Of a stretch of 64,000 nucleotides of DNA, positions 31,201 through 41,399 are shown in pieces. The notes below the pieces were generated by a model, which saw only the letters and a program-made list of their open reading frames with translations, was not told the origin of the DNA and searched no databases. The stretch is taken from NCBI GenBank assembly GCA_016648135.1, contig JADDOH010010123.1, positions 1 to 64,000 of the forward strand. Direction: 5' to 3'. This stretch comes from Agrypnia vestita (taxonomy: Eukaryota; Arthropoda; Insecta; Trichoptera; Phryganeidae). Each line of letters begins with the position of its first letter. The first letter of the stretch is position 1. The position numbers and the translations under genes are program-made.

Positions 31201-32019
31201 TTTTCATCTTCTGTCCGTCCGTCGTAACTTCGTGTAACGTCCATAACTTATTTTCTTCTTCTTTCCCTTTCTTGGACGGAAATGCGTAACAGGAAATAAG
31301 ACGCCGGGGAAGCGCGCACAATTTCATTTTACCAATGAGCGCGCGCGATGGAAAAAAATTATCGTTTATAAAAAAATTAATGTCCAGCAAGTGCCAACAA
31401 AGCGAAGACGCACACTTCTAACATTCACACTTCTGATTTTGTATATATATTGCGCGTCTGTTGTCAAGCGTGTGGATATTGTAACTTTGATATATTTTGA
31501 CTTATATCTTCGAAACTATCCAATAAATACCCCTTTTTTTACATTAATGTAAGCAATAACTACTTTTAATGATTTACATTCTCAAATTATATGTAACTTT
31601 TGTGATTATTTTTAAATATTTATTCAAAGTTTTCATACAATATGTATAGCGGCACACTATCGCCATCTGTGAAAATAAAAAAAACATATGATTGACCAAA
31701 CACATTTCTGAATAAAAATGCGTCTGTAGATATACGGTATCTACCTAGTCGATAAAATTTAATAATAAATAAATGCACATACATTTTCTTTACTCGTATT
31801 TACTGATTAATAAATATATAGGTATGACCTTTTTTAAATTTTGTTGTTAATTTATGTTGCAGCTCAATTGATATTTTTAATTATGAGATGTCAAATGTTA
31901 CACATCATATGCGACTACTGTAAAGTAATGCTCGCTCCTTTTTTTATAAATAAATAAATATTTACTCCTTAAGAACCGACATGTAAAAGTACCGTCATTT
32001 TTGACGGGTTACAGCTAGT
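31201..32019 (+). mobile_element. Helitron-like 3' end, second family
   Basis: The 3' terminus is a hairpin CCGTCATTTTTGACGG followed by gttacagCTAG and T (31992-32018). The same end occurs at 60450-60480, degenerate at 60723-60745, and inverted at 47457-47500. How far the element extends upstream is uncertain; text near 31215 (cgtccgtcgtaacttcg) is also seen near the 60.65 kb copy. No coding. Confidence 0.6.
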
Positions 32020-32094
32020 TTTAATAAATAATAAAATAAAAAATTCAATATAAAATAAAATCATGTTTTTGCCAACTGATAATATCAAAAATAT

Positions 32095-32515
32095 GCGAAG
32101 TGTAACAGATCAACAGTTATGGAGATAGGCGACATTAAAATTTGCATTTTTTTCAATATATATCTGATGACTTATTTTCTGTAAAACGTTGGCTTATGAT
32201 TAAAGTGAGTAATATTATAGTCATTTGCTTTAATACGAGTCAAGTAAAAATGAATAAAGCTTCGAAAAAAAACCGGTTTAAATATCTGAAATATTTAATA
32301 TTTGATTTAGTTATTTTAATGATAGTTCAACATTTTATAAATAGAACAAGAGACGATGAGTAAAAAATATTGAAAAAATGCAAACATTATTGTATCTTAT
32401 CTGCACAGCTGTTGATAGTTGATATTAGGACATTGTTGCTTGAACATTTTCGACTCATAATTTAGGTAAGAATCTATTAGTTAAAGTATTGTGGACTGGT
32501 TCTGCTACACTCTAT
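32095..32515. mobile_element. Fold-back family FB, copy D
   Basis: Left arm: cagttatggagataggcgac, ctgatgacttattttctgta. Right arm: gttgatattaggacattgtt, gcttgaacattttcgactca, ggactggttctgctacactc. The terminus differs from the GGGTGTCTC type and resembles half copy B. More decayed than the other full copies. Confidence 0.75.
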
Positions 32516-33395
32516 AATTATAATTAATTAAATGTAAGATTTTTCAAAACAAAACTGTTATACACTGCATCATATTCAAGAACACATTCTTATTGTGAAG
32601 TTGCAATTTTTTCAGAACAAAGTTCTGTGAAATTTAAAACTTGACTCACAGAAAAATCAAATTCACGAAAAAACTGTGCTCTTGAATGTAATATATGTAT
32701 GTTGTATCAAATGTGTGTATCAAATATAAAAAATGAATTAAATGGTTAATCCTGGCGTCACCTAGCGGTAGCTACACAAAGTAATTTGTGCCTAACGTAC
32801 CAGAAAAATTGGATTGCTCTAAAAATGGATAATATATGTTAATCAATAAATAAATGAGACTTACAGATAAGGTCGATATATTCACGGAAATGTACTAGGC
32901 CGCTATAGCGTAATTGGCGTAATAGCGATTTTTTTTGTATGCATTTCTAATTGATTAATTAATTTGGTTTCTGTTATACACTGATTTATATTATATGTAA
33001 CTGATGTGACAAGTACAGGATGGGACCAATGTTACTAAAACTAATTGCATTTTTAAACGCATTTCTTGCAAATAAAATTATTTTTTATACTTCTGTTTTT
33101 TTTTAATTATAAAAAATAATTTTATTTATTTATATCTTCAATGCTTGCTCCCTCAATAACACTCCATAATTGCATGCAAAATACATGGCTATATTTCTCT
33201 GATTTCTCCACTTGTTATAAGGCTTACTGACAAACTCAGGTTGATTCAAATATCCCACAAGAAAATCTGTAGTCGTGAGATTGTAGCAATGCGCTGGCCA
33301 ATGAAACTGGAATTCTTCGTATGAAAATTTTCCTTACCAGCTGCAAGGATCCATAGACTGAACGGGGAGTTCCCCATCTTGCTTCATACTAGGTG
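32516..33395. other. AT-rich spacer
   Basis: A small imperfect palindrome (agaacacattcttattgtga / tcacgaaaaaactgtgctct region, 32578-32690) is the only structure noticed. No gene. Confidence 0.4.
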
Positions 33396-33400
33396 TATAC

Positions 33401-33930
33401 AGGGTTATTTGGAAAACATTAATAACCTCGCAGGACTAAATTCCTGCCTTGATTATGAGTCGAAAATGTTCAAGGTATTTTGACCTAATATCAATACTTA
33501 AGGAGATATGCGACATCAAAGTTTGCATTTTTTTTCAATATTTCTGACTTATTTTTTGTAAAACGTTGGACTATTATTACAGTAACTTATATTAAATATG
33601 AAAAATTCATTCCCTTTAATACAAGTCCAATAAAAAAACAAAAACCTTCCAATTCTAATTGGAAAACATTCCAATTGGAATTTTTTCAGAGTTTTTATCA
33701 TTTTATTTAACTTGTATTAAAACGAATGAATATTTCGTAATCGATATCAGTTACTGTAATGATAGTCCAACGTTTTACAAAAAATAAGTCAGAAATATTG
33801 AAAAAATGCAAACTTTGATGTCGCACATCTCCATAACTATTGATATTAGGTCATGATAGCTTGAACATTTTCGACTCACAATCAAGGCAGGAACATAGTC
33901 CTGCGAGGTTATTAATGTTTTACAAATAAC
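33401..33930. mobile_element. Fold-back family FB, copy E with alternative termini
   Basis: The core arms match the other FB copies (gagatatgcgacatcaaag, atttctgacttattttttgt, cagtaacttatatta). The outer ~40 bp are different: ACAGGGTTATTTGGAAAAC on the left and tagtcctgcgaggttatt on the right, themselves inverted repeats. The family therefore has at least two end types on a common core. The centre contains ccaattggaa repeats. Confidence 0.85.
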
Positions 33931-34059
33931 AAATAATAATAATGTATAGCAGGAAGCATAAACTGTCTCGATACTGCGCGATATCTGTCGCCCGTAAGTG
34001 TTCCTATATTCCCACAATCAAGAAATACGGAATATTTTCCTGGATCTAACCTGAATAGA

Positions 34060-34370
34060 GAATGCCAAACCTAGACAAAAATCACCCGATTAGAAGAAGA
34101 GCTTCTTTGATGCAAACTACACATTTAGTAATGTGTACACATTTAGTAGTAGAGGTCTGGTATTGAATTTCAATATGGTGAATTCAATAACAAGAATCCA
34201 TTGTAATTTTTTTCGTCACATATCTCTCAAGCTTCTATTTAGGTAAGCTATTAAGTTTTTAAGTGGTAAAGTGACTTCAACCTCATTATCTCAAAAGTTA
34301 AGGTTGTTATTACGGTCGTTAGACATATTTAACTGTAAATAGTTGCGGATATTTTATACGAACCGTATGT
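34060..34370. other. Unassigned spacer
   Basis: Imperfect duplication 'acatttagtaatgtgtac' / 'acatttagtagtagaggtc' at 34122-34155. No gene. Confidence 0.4.
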
Positions 34371-34376
34371 TTTTCC

Positions 34377-34712
34377 CAGAAACGATTCTCGACGTTTCGT
34401 TAAATGCTTTTTCAACGTCATCAAGAGGACGACCTTTACCCGCGGAGGTAGAGGGCGGACTGATTACTACTTTCGAGCCCTTTTCAATGCCCTGTTCTTA
34501 CGACATTGATTCAACCCTTGAGAGACGTCGCAGTAAAGTCTGCCGACGTAACTAGTACATATTGCACACTGGCGACCTCTATTGTAGAAGAAGTAAACAC
34601 TCCACAACGCAGTGCATTTAATTAACGGCCTCGAAAGTAGTAATCAGTTCGTTTCTCTACCTCCACTGATAAAGGTCGTCCTCCTGATGACGTTGACGTC
34701 GAGAATAACGTA
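34377..34712. mobile_element. Penelope-type inverted terminal repeat relic
   Basis: Left arm 34383-34475 and right arm 34632-34712 are imperfect reverse complements sharing gacgacctttac, ggaggtagag and actgattactactttcgag. Read on the minus strand, the left arm contains ttgatgacgttg...aacgaaacgtcgag. The right arm contains cctgatgacgttgacgtcg on the plus strand. Both are hammerhead-like boxes. This is a different family from the elements at 5.6 and 9.0 kb. Confidence 0.65.
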
Positions 34713-34718
34713 AACTAT

Positions 34719-34817
<99 letters not shown>

Positions 34818-34839
34818 TCATTTATTTAGTTTTATTTCT

Positions 34840-34874
<35 letters not shown>

Positions 34875-34923
34875 TTGCTTTATTTACTAATTTATTTATT
34901 TATTTATTTGTTTATTATTTTTT

Positions 34924-34958
<35 letters not shown>

Positions 34959-35115
34959 TTGCTTTATTTACTAATTTATTTATTTATTTATTTGTTTATT
35001 TTTTTTATATTTAAATATTTATTTATTTATTCATTTATTTATATATGTGTTTGTTTATTTATTTATTTATTCATATATTTATTTATTGATTCATTTATTT
35101 ATTTATTTATTTATC
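34709..35115. repeat. (TTTA)n microsatellite, about 400 bp
   Basis: Almost pure ATTT/TTTA units with interruptions near 34820, 34877, 34905, 34960 and 35000-35060. It directly abuts the 3' end of a minus-strand retroelement, so it probably grew from an AAAT tail. The hydrophobic plus-strand frame is spurious. Confidence 0.96.
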
Positions 35116-35400
35116 TTCATCTTGATACATGATATAGGAAATGGAGCCGCTCATCTCACTAGGAAGAACCTGTGCCGAGATGAGCAGCTGACAATATAGT
35201 GAGAACAAAATAATAAAGGTATAAAACAAAATACTACATAACTATAAGATTAATCAATTAATTGAGAATATAAATATAAAATGTGGATAGAAAAAAAAAG
35301 TAGATATTATATAATACAAAATAATATGTATGGACAGTAACAACATATTTACATATTATTGATTCTCAAAGCAGTAGCGCAGTTTAAAAGTATAAATATA
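35116..35400 (-). repeat. LINE 3' UTR fragment with conserved hairpin
   Basis: The minus-strand 3' end runs into the AAAT-type tail at 35115. It carries the stem-loop at 35149-35185. No coding part remains, so the family assignment rests on the hairpin and tail. Confidence 0.55.
35149..35185 (-). ncRNA. LINE 3'-terminal stem-loop, instance 2
   Basis: On the minus strand GCTCATCTC pairs perfectly with GAGATGAGC around loop GGCACAGGTTCTTCCTAGT. The loop matches instance 1 in pattern (CACAG, then TCTAGT/CCTAGT), while the stem differs and remains paired. Confidence 0.75.
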
Positions 35401-36110
35401 AAATAATTAAATTAATGTTCGCGTATATTAAATAGTGATAAAAAGATACAGTTTAATGAGCAATAAATTATTACCTATTTTTGGCAATTGGGTATTTGTA
35501 TTTGTGCAAAAAGGTGACAATAATGTCTTCACGAATAGTGTTGTGTAGAAAGGCAAAAGTAGGGTGTCCATACTGACTGACAAAATGGATACCGAAGACA
35601 TTTGAATATCACTTCCATCAGTCAGCATAATACCCTTAACCATTTTTTAAAAAGTGAGAGTATTGGCACTCTTAATATTTTTGGGAAGAACATAGAAGAA
35701 CAAAGGAGCCTTGTAAAAAAAACTTCTTTGTCCAAACACTGTCTTGGCATTTATGGGCTGATACATTAGGGAAGTAGACATTCTTTAATGTCACTTTTCT
35801 CCGTAATTGTTAGCATTTTACCCAAAGTGTACCTAAACAATATTTTCTATCCAAAATTGAATGAAAAATACTCCCACGAAGTTTTAGCTCTCAGCTACGT
35901 GACATCCTATATAAATAACTATATAAACATATATTTAAACAAAATGAAGGCTCCACTCTGTAGCTAAAAATAAAGAAAGCCAATTTATAAATAGAAAGAA
36001 ACCTTCTGGAAACTCGAACACAGCAGCGCAACCACGGGACGGGCGAGGACAAAGGCGGACATGACAAACGCAATGGCGTCGAAAATAATTATTATACTTA
36101 TATTATATAC
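35401..36110. other. Unassigned spacer
   Basis: Short open frames only; no domain or named repeat. Confidence 0.4.
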
Positions 36111-36205
36111 CTATTGTCACGTGTCGTGGCAAGGGAGGAAGGAATGAAAACACTGGAAATTAATTAGCCATTATCAATTAATGATTAATTAATCGCTAAT
36201 TAATA

Positions 36206-36328
36206 GGAGAGATAAAATAGGCACACTTACCCAAACACACTAACACACACTATAACCTCATATATATGATATATTTTTTATTATGTTACTTATACATACA
36301 ATACTTTATCAAATACAAATAATTATTT

Positions 36329-36377
<49 letters not shown>

Positions 36378-36525
36378 CATATTTTTTGTTTTGTATCTAC
36401 ATACCATTGTAAACTATGCCTGTCTCAACACGGATATTTCTAGTGAGACAGACACAGTCCAACCAATTTTTATTATATTTAACATAAATAGAAATAAACG
36501 AATAAAAAAATTAATTAAACTAATT
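36206..36525 (+). repeat. LINE 3' end inserted in LTR
   Basis: Matches the end of the element at 17.1-17.9 kb, starting at gagataaaataggcacactt and including atgatatattttttattatg and the hairpin at 36413-36458. A (TA)n expansion lies at 36333-36373. The insertion splits the LTR. Confidence 0.8.
36413..36458 (+). ncRNA. LINE 3'-terminal stem-loop, instance 3
   Basis: ACTATGCCTGTCTC pairs with GAGACAGACACAGT except for two mismatches; loop AACACGGATATTTCTAGT. Same family as instance 1. Confidence 0.7.
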
Positions 36526-36985
36526 ATTCTATATAGAAAGTCACTTGACACGAATTAAACTTCAACACGAATAAAGCTATTCTTTAATTTATAGTATTTC
36601 GCAATATATCACCACTATATAATGAACTCATTATTATCGCTGGTTAACACGCATTTATCGCTTGTAGAATATTCAATTCTCGCACATAGAAGTCGCTCTG
36701 GTTTATTTCACCACTTGATCCGCTCGAGTATTTCGGTTTATTATTATTATTATTATATACGAACTGTCAAAACACGACAACTGCGCGGCGGCCTAGATAC
36801 GCGCTATTTATATCCAAATGCTGGTGTTTCCAAACTTTCTAGATTGTTCTACCGTTTGGGAGAAGGTTCTCGTCGTTTCTCGGTTGTTCCTGGCATTTTC
36901 CGAACCGTTTCCGTTTAAACCGCCCTAGAGTGTGGTAGTGTTCCAGAACGTAGTGGAAGGTACTGGAGGTTTCGATGTTATTGTC

Positions 36986-37350
36986 GTCATTTACATATTA
37001 CGAGGAATTCTGTACGGAAAATCTTTTGTCATTTCGTTAGAATATATATGTATATATTACACAATCGACAATAAATCAAAAGCTTTGTGCTTTTGCAAAA
37101 AAGCAAAAAAATATATTTATGTTATTTATTCACTTTTTGTAAGCATTAAGTATTACAATGGAGGGTGTATTTTACTTGGAAAACGAGTAGGAGATGGATG
37201 CGGACACGGAAAGGTTAAATTAGGTTTTGAGAAAGGTAAAATTGCTTTAGATAAAAATATAGTTTTGATCTGTGATGATGTGTGCGTAGTTTATTCCACA
37301 GCCTGGCCTTCGATCAATCGACACAAAAAACATTGACTTGCTGATTGAAT
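36986..37350. other. Unassigned spacer
   Basis: A 134-codon plus-strand frame (36932-37336) crosses the LTR edge and shows no recognisable domain. No further feature. Confidence 0.4.
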
Positions 37351-37352
37351 TT

Positions 37353-38115
37353 AGGCAATGCACCAACTATCTAACCATAACGCCGTTTTTCCGGAGGGGT
37401 AGGCAGAGAGGATTGAATGTCACCCTCTTCTATCCTGGCACACCACCTTTGCTTCGGTCACATTCATACATCTTCTCGTAGTTCTGCGGTTGTTGAGGCT
37501 TTTGACAGGTCCATTCTCAAATACTTGTAGTTTCTGATCGTGCCAGGTCTTTCGCGGACGCCCTCTATTCCTGTTGCCTTCAACATTGGCGTCATATATT
37601 CTTTAACCATCCTCTCCTCGTTCATAATATCTCAGCAGTCCTTTCTTTATTTGATTTACCACACTAAAGCCAGCATTACATTCACTTCTAATTTGTTCAT
37701 TCCTCACTCTCGACCAAAGATTTTCTACACAAGCGTCTTAGTGACTGCGTTTCCACCGCCCTCAGTTTACTTTAATTTCTTCTTTGCCAATTCCAGGCTT
37801 TACATTCACTTCTAAATTGTTCATTCCTCACACTCGACCAAAGGTTTTCCACACAAGCGTCTTAGTGACCGCGTTTCCACCGCCCTCAGTTTACTTTAAT
37901 TTCTTCTTTGCCAATTCCAGGCTTCACTTCCATACATCAGGGTTGGCACTAGAACGCCATTATGTACCGCCAGTCTTGCTTCCTTTGACAGATTATTATT
38001 AGCCACAATTGCATTTAGAGCACCATTTATTTTGTTTCCCGCAGTCACTCTCCTTTCGATATCATTCTCAGCCTTGGCGTCTCTACTAAACATACGTCCC
38101 AAATACCTACACAAA
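37353..38115 (-). pseudogene. RTE-type LINE C-terminal part with internal duplication
   Basis: The minus-strand reading starts YLGRMFSRDAKAENDIERRV, then AVHNGVLVPTLMYGSEAWNW (38114-37896). It continues in broken frames through an LRWFGH-like area to the 3' end (37353-37480), which matches window start 1-110. Two consecutive near-identical segments of about 122 bp (37682-37803 and 37804-37926) are a tandem duplication inside the copy. The tail is a degenerate GTTAGATAGTT. Confidence 0.85.
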
Positions 38116-38985
38116 CTCTTTCACTTGTTCTATTGTACTATCTTATATCTACTGAAAATCAATGGGGCGTGACAGCGTGTATCTGACGTCATCGAGAAAA
38201 TTCAATGGCCGCTCACTTGGCTCTAGAAGTGGACGACGAGACACATTTTATAATATTGTGTCTCTATTCTGCTTGCCAACGTCTGTAAGATAAAGATATT
38301 TGTTTGTGCAGGATTACTGTTGGTATATCATCTATCACCTATATTGCCTGCAGCTTTTCATACGATATGCTTATTTTTTTAAACTGTTTTGTTTGAAAGC
38401 AAAACCACGCACTGCATACTGCGTTTTTGAACCAATCATAAAATAGATGATACTTCACCGTACGCGCGAGTTTGACACATTTCCAACCATACCCATATTC
38501 TAACCTACAAATAAAACGTCAAAAATATACTTGCCTGGAGAAAAAATAAAATTGACGTAAAAAATATAAATGTCGATGTATTTCGCCTTAAAGTGATTCG
38601 AATGTTAAATAATGTATGTTTAATATTTCTACACATTAAATAATATTTAAATGTATTTATAAATAATTTGTACACCTCGTTTCTTAAAAAAAAAAACATT
38701 CGATACTATTCATTTTTGTATTTGGCAATGGAAAAATAACGCATTCTTCGATGCGTTTTAAGCGCAATCATAATATATGAAGATGTACGTAGAAAACAAA
38801 TATTCTGTATTTTTCCAACAGAAAAGATTACCTATGTATTTTTCCAACAGAGGTTTTAGAAAACAAATATTTGCGTAATAAAAGATATGTAATGAGACAC
38901 GCGTGATTGCTCCGACAACTTTCGAACATGAATGTATTACAAGCATAGATAAAGGTATATGACAAATCCATTTATTATGTCAGTT
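38116..38985. other. Unassigned spacer
   Basis: Direct repeat 'tatttttccaacagaaaaga' / 'tatttttccaacagaggtttt' at 38808-38855. No gene recognised. Confidence 0.4.
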
Positions 38986-38987
38986 TA

Positions 38988-39175
38988 CAGGTGTCTCATA
39001 GCTAGTAGCAAAATCTTCTAACGAGTGCTCTTCATTTAATTTTGAATAGAAAATATTATTTACAGTTAGGATGAGATATATACAGTTAGAGAGATAAGCT
39101 ACTTCAAAAGTTGCATTTTTTATCAATATTTCTGACCTATCTTCTGTAAAATAGACTTTGAAATGTAATTATTTA
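38988..39175 (+). repeat. Fold-back family FB, half copy F
   Basis: Terminus TTACAGGTGTCTCATAGCTA, then gagataagctacttcaaaag and atttctgacctatcttctgt. Resembles the arm variant of copy H (tagcaaaa.tct..). The opposite arm is unclear; gaaacatcctgtat near 39705 might be its distant end. Confidence 0.7.
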
Positions 39176-39750
39176 TCAAACGCTTAGTAGAGCCTTTCTA
39201 AAAAAATACCGAACTCATTTTTCAGCCTTGCTACGACATAATTGAAATGCGCTTTTAATATTTACAGCAAAAACATAATAATGTTTATATAATTTATTTT
39301 TATCGTAACTCATTGAAGTTATTTGTTAAAACCTATCGGTTTCTAAAACTAATCCTTAAAATAAAAGGGTTATTTGCAGAATATTGTAAATATAAAAAAA
39401 TACAATAGTAAAAAAGTTAGGAAAATGAAGTTGGTCAAATTTTATTGGTTATTTTTGATATTTAATTATTTTCATCCTGAATTCATTTCTGTCGACCTAA
39501 GTTATCCTAAGACAAAAATTATTTTGACGTAAATAAGAAAATTCACATTTTTCTCAAAACTTTGATTATTTTCCATTAAATGATTCGAGAATACAGAAAA
39601 TTAAAATTTCTATCACCCTTAAAGTTATTTCTGTATTAGGTGCAAGTGGTGAGAAATCAATTGAAAAATTCAAAATTGAATGAAGGATACTCATTGTATC
39701 CCCGAAACATCCTGTATAAAATTAACAATTTTGGAATAAATATACTCTTA
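39176..39750. other. AT-rich spacer
   Basis: No gene. Possibly the decayed remainder of FB copy F. Confidence 0.35.
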
Positions 39751-39753
39751 GTA

Positions 39754-39894
39754 CAGTTGCCGGCAAACTTCTTGAAAATTTTTGGCGTAGTGGGGGAATG
39801 CGCAGAAGACAAATTTTGGGTCTCGTTGGTGGAATGGTACATGCGCAAACTTCCCCCACTACGCCGAAATTTTCAAGAAGTTTGCCGGCAACTA
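39754..39894. mobile_element. 141-bp palindromic MITE, TA-flanked, copy 1
   Basis: Ends CAGTTGCCGGCAAACTTCTT and aagaagtttgccggcaact are inverted repeats extending through ggcgtagtgggggaa / ttcccccactacgcc. TA is on both sides. A second copy is at 44286-44428. Size and TA flanks suggest a Tc1/mariner-type MITE. Confidence 0.9.
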
Positions 39895-39954
39895 TAAATA
39901 AATCTTAATGTAGTGAAAAGGATTTAATAACGGATACCTAGGCGGTTCGGTTTT

Positions 39955-40131
39955 ATCGAACTTGGTAATAAATGAGCAACGATTGGCAAGAAGCATATAC
40001 GAATATTATGCTAGTCTTAACGCCGGAAACAGAAACAGACGTACGCGGATACTTGACAATGTATTCCAAGAAGCGGAAGATCATCCTATTAGAAGAATCA
40101 TGATAAGATGTATGAATGTGAATGAGGTAAG
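39955..40131 (+). repeat. RTE-type LINE tail, 5' half, interrupted
   Basis: The frame ...RMNRRTRILDNVFQEAEDHP-like text leads to gataagatgtatgaatgtga, matching window bases 1-16. The rest of the tail resumes at 41327 (agaatgtgtcgctatatcct ctctgcctag), so 1.2 kb has been inserted. Confidence 0.6.
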
Positions 40132-41326
40132 CAGTGGCGCTACTACGCCAATGTAGTGCAATAGGGGCCCCGTCAGACAGGGGACCAAAAGCACCGCGCC
40201 CTACAGTTTTCCAGATTCTTCAAAATTGTAAAAAATCTCCCACAGCCAGAAATGGAATTGTAAAATTATATTACATGAAAAAAATTCAAATCTTTTTTAT
40301 TTAAATGTACCAAAACGTAAAAAAATAAAATTTCGGCCAAAAAATTTTTGCCCCACTCTCCAAATTAAAAATGGGCGCTTACGATATTGATATAGATTAC
40401 AGCGTGGCGTGGGCGCTTTCTCTCCATCAATTTTTTATGATCCAACGCCAAATTTTATAAGCCCGGTTTAAAAAAACAAATCTACAATTTAGTCTTAATT
40501 CGGTGAGATCATTAACTAATTTCCTGCAAGCTAATTTTTGAAGCTCCAAACACGATCTAGTGGGTACTTATTTGGTTAACCTGCGCCGTCAACTCCTCCT
40601 GGCAACGTCAATACTTGCGTCATATGTCTCTCCACCATCATTTCCCCATTCATTCGCTCAACATGCCCAGTAATATCCTGCTCCTAATATTCTCATAGCT
40701 GGTAGCAAAAACCTTACAGATGGATTCCTGCGTTCAAGCAACCATGACCTAATAATAATGACATGCAATATCAAAGTTTGCATTTTTTTTTCAATATTTC
40801 TGTCTTTTTTGGTAAAAAGTTGAACTATCATTACAGTAACTTAAATCGATTATGAAAAATTCATTCTCTTCAATACAACTCAAATAAAATGATATAAACC
40901 TTGTAAAAAAATCTATTTTTAATTTTTGCAAGGATTTTATCATTTTATTCGACTGCGAATGAATTTTTCATAATCAATATAATTTACTGTAATGATCATT
41001 CAACTTTTTGCAATAAATAAGTCAGAAATATTTTTTTTAAATGCTAACTTTGATATTGCATATCTCTAAAACTATTGATATTAGTCATGGTTGCTTGCAC
41101 ATTTTCGACTCATTGTGAAGCCAGGAATCCACCTGTAAAGTTTTTGCTACTGGTTATGAGACACCCTGTATATTATTACTTATTACTCCACTATTCTTAC
41201 TATATAATGGAAAAATCACTTATGAATAATACATAATTTAAGCCTTGCATAAATTTCATTTTCCCAGGGCCCAATGTTTTTTTTTTCATTGCGCATCGGG
41301 GCCTGGCATTATGGGTTACGCCACTG
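40132..41326. mobile_element. hAT-like non-autonomous element (1195 bp)
   Basis: Ends CAGTGGCGC and ..CGCCACTG, with gggccccg and cggggcctgg just inside, fit common hAT termini. The 8-bp flanks (gaggtaag, gacgccat) match at only 4 positions, so the target duplication is not convincing. It splits an LINE tail and itself contains fold-back copy G. No transposase coding. Confidence 0.65.
40686..41172. mobile_element. Fold-back family FB, copy G (nested in hAT element)
   Basis: Left: tctcatagctggtagcaaaa. Right: tactggttatgagacaccct. The arms match copy A across the sequence (gttgaactatcattacagta, cttcaatacaactcaaataa). TA at the right edge. Palindrome centre near 40915. Confidence 0.9.
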
Positions 41327-41395
41327 GACGCCATATAAGAATGTGTCGCTATATCCTCTCTGCCTAGCCCCGTAGTCAAAAGCGTGTCAGTAAGT
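41327..41395 (+). repeat. RTE-type LINE tail, 3' half
   Basis: atcctctctgcctagccccg matches 61-80 of the window. It ends with gtcagtaagtaaacgagtaa, a decayed GTTA-like tail. Confidence 0.7.
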
Positions 41396-41399
41396 AAAC

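Larger units (their letters stand above)
36115..36985 (-). mobile_element. LTR copy 2 (minus strand), split by LINE 3' end
   Basis: Starts TGTCACGTGTCGTGG, the reverse complement of the 3' end of the LTR at 20161-20647. After an insertion (36206-36525) the match resumes: agtcacttgacac, attattatcgct, then TATA-type ggatataaatagcg on the minus strand (about 36795). The outer boundary near 36985 is approximate. More diverged than copy 1, so identity is only partial. Confidence 0.55.

Noticed and set aside
34875..35132. Hydrophobic 85-codon frame resembling a membrane protein
   Set aside because: It is a translation of the TTTA microsatellite.
17021..36375. CRISPR-like regular repeats
   Set aside because: Tandem arrays have no unique spacers between repeats, and the window is eukaryotic.
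36932..37336. 134-codon plus-strand frame as a possible host gene
   Set aside because: Starts in LTR-like sequence, has no recognisable domain and no supporting splice or start context.
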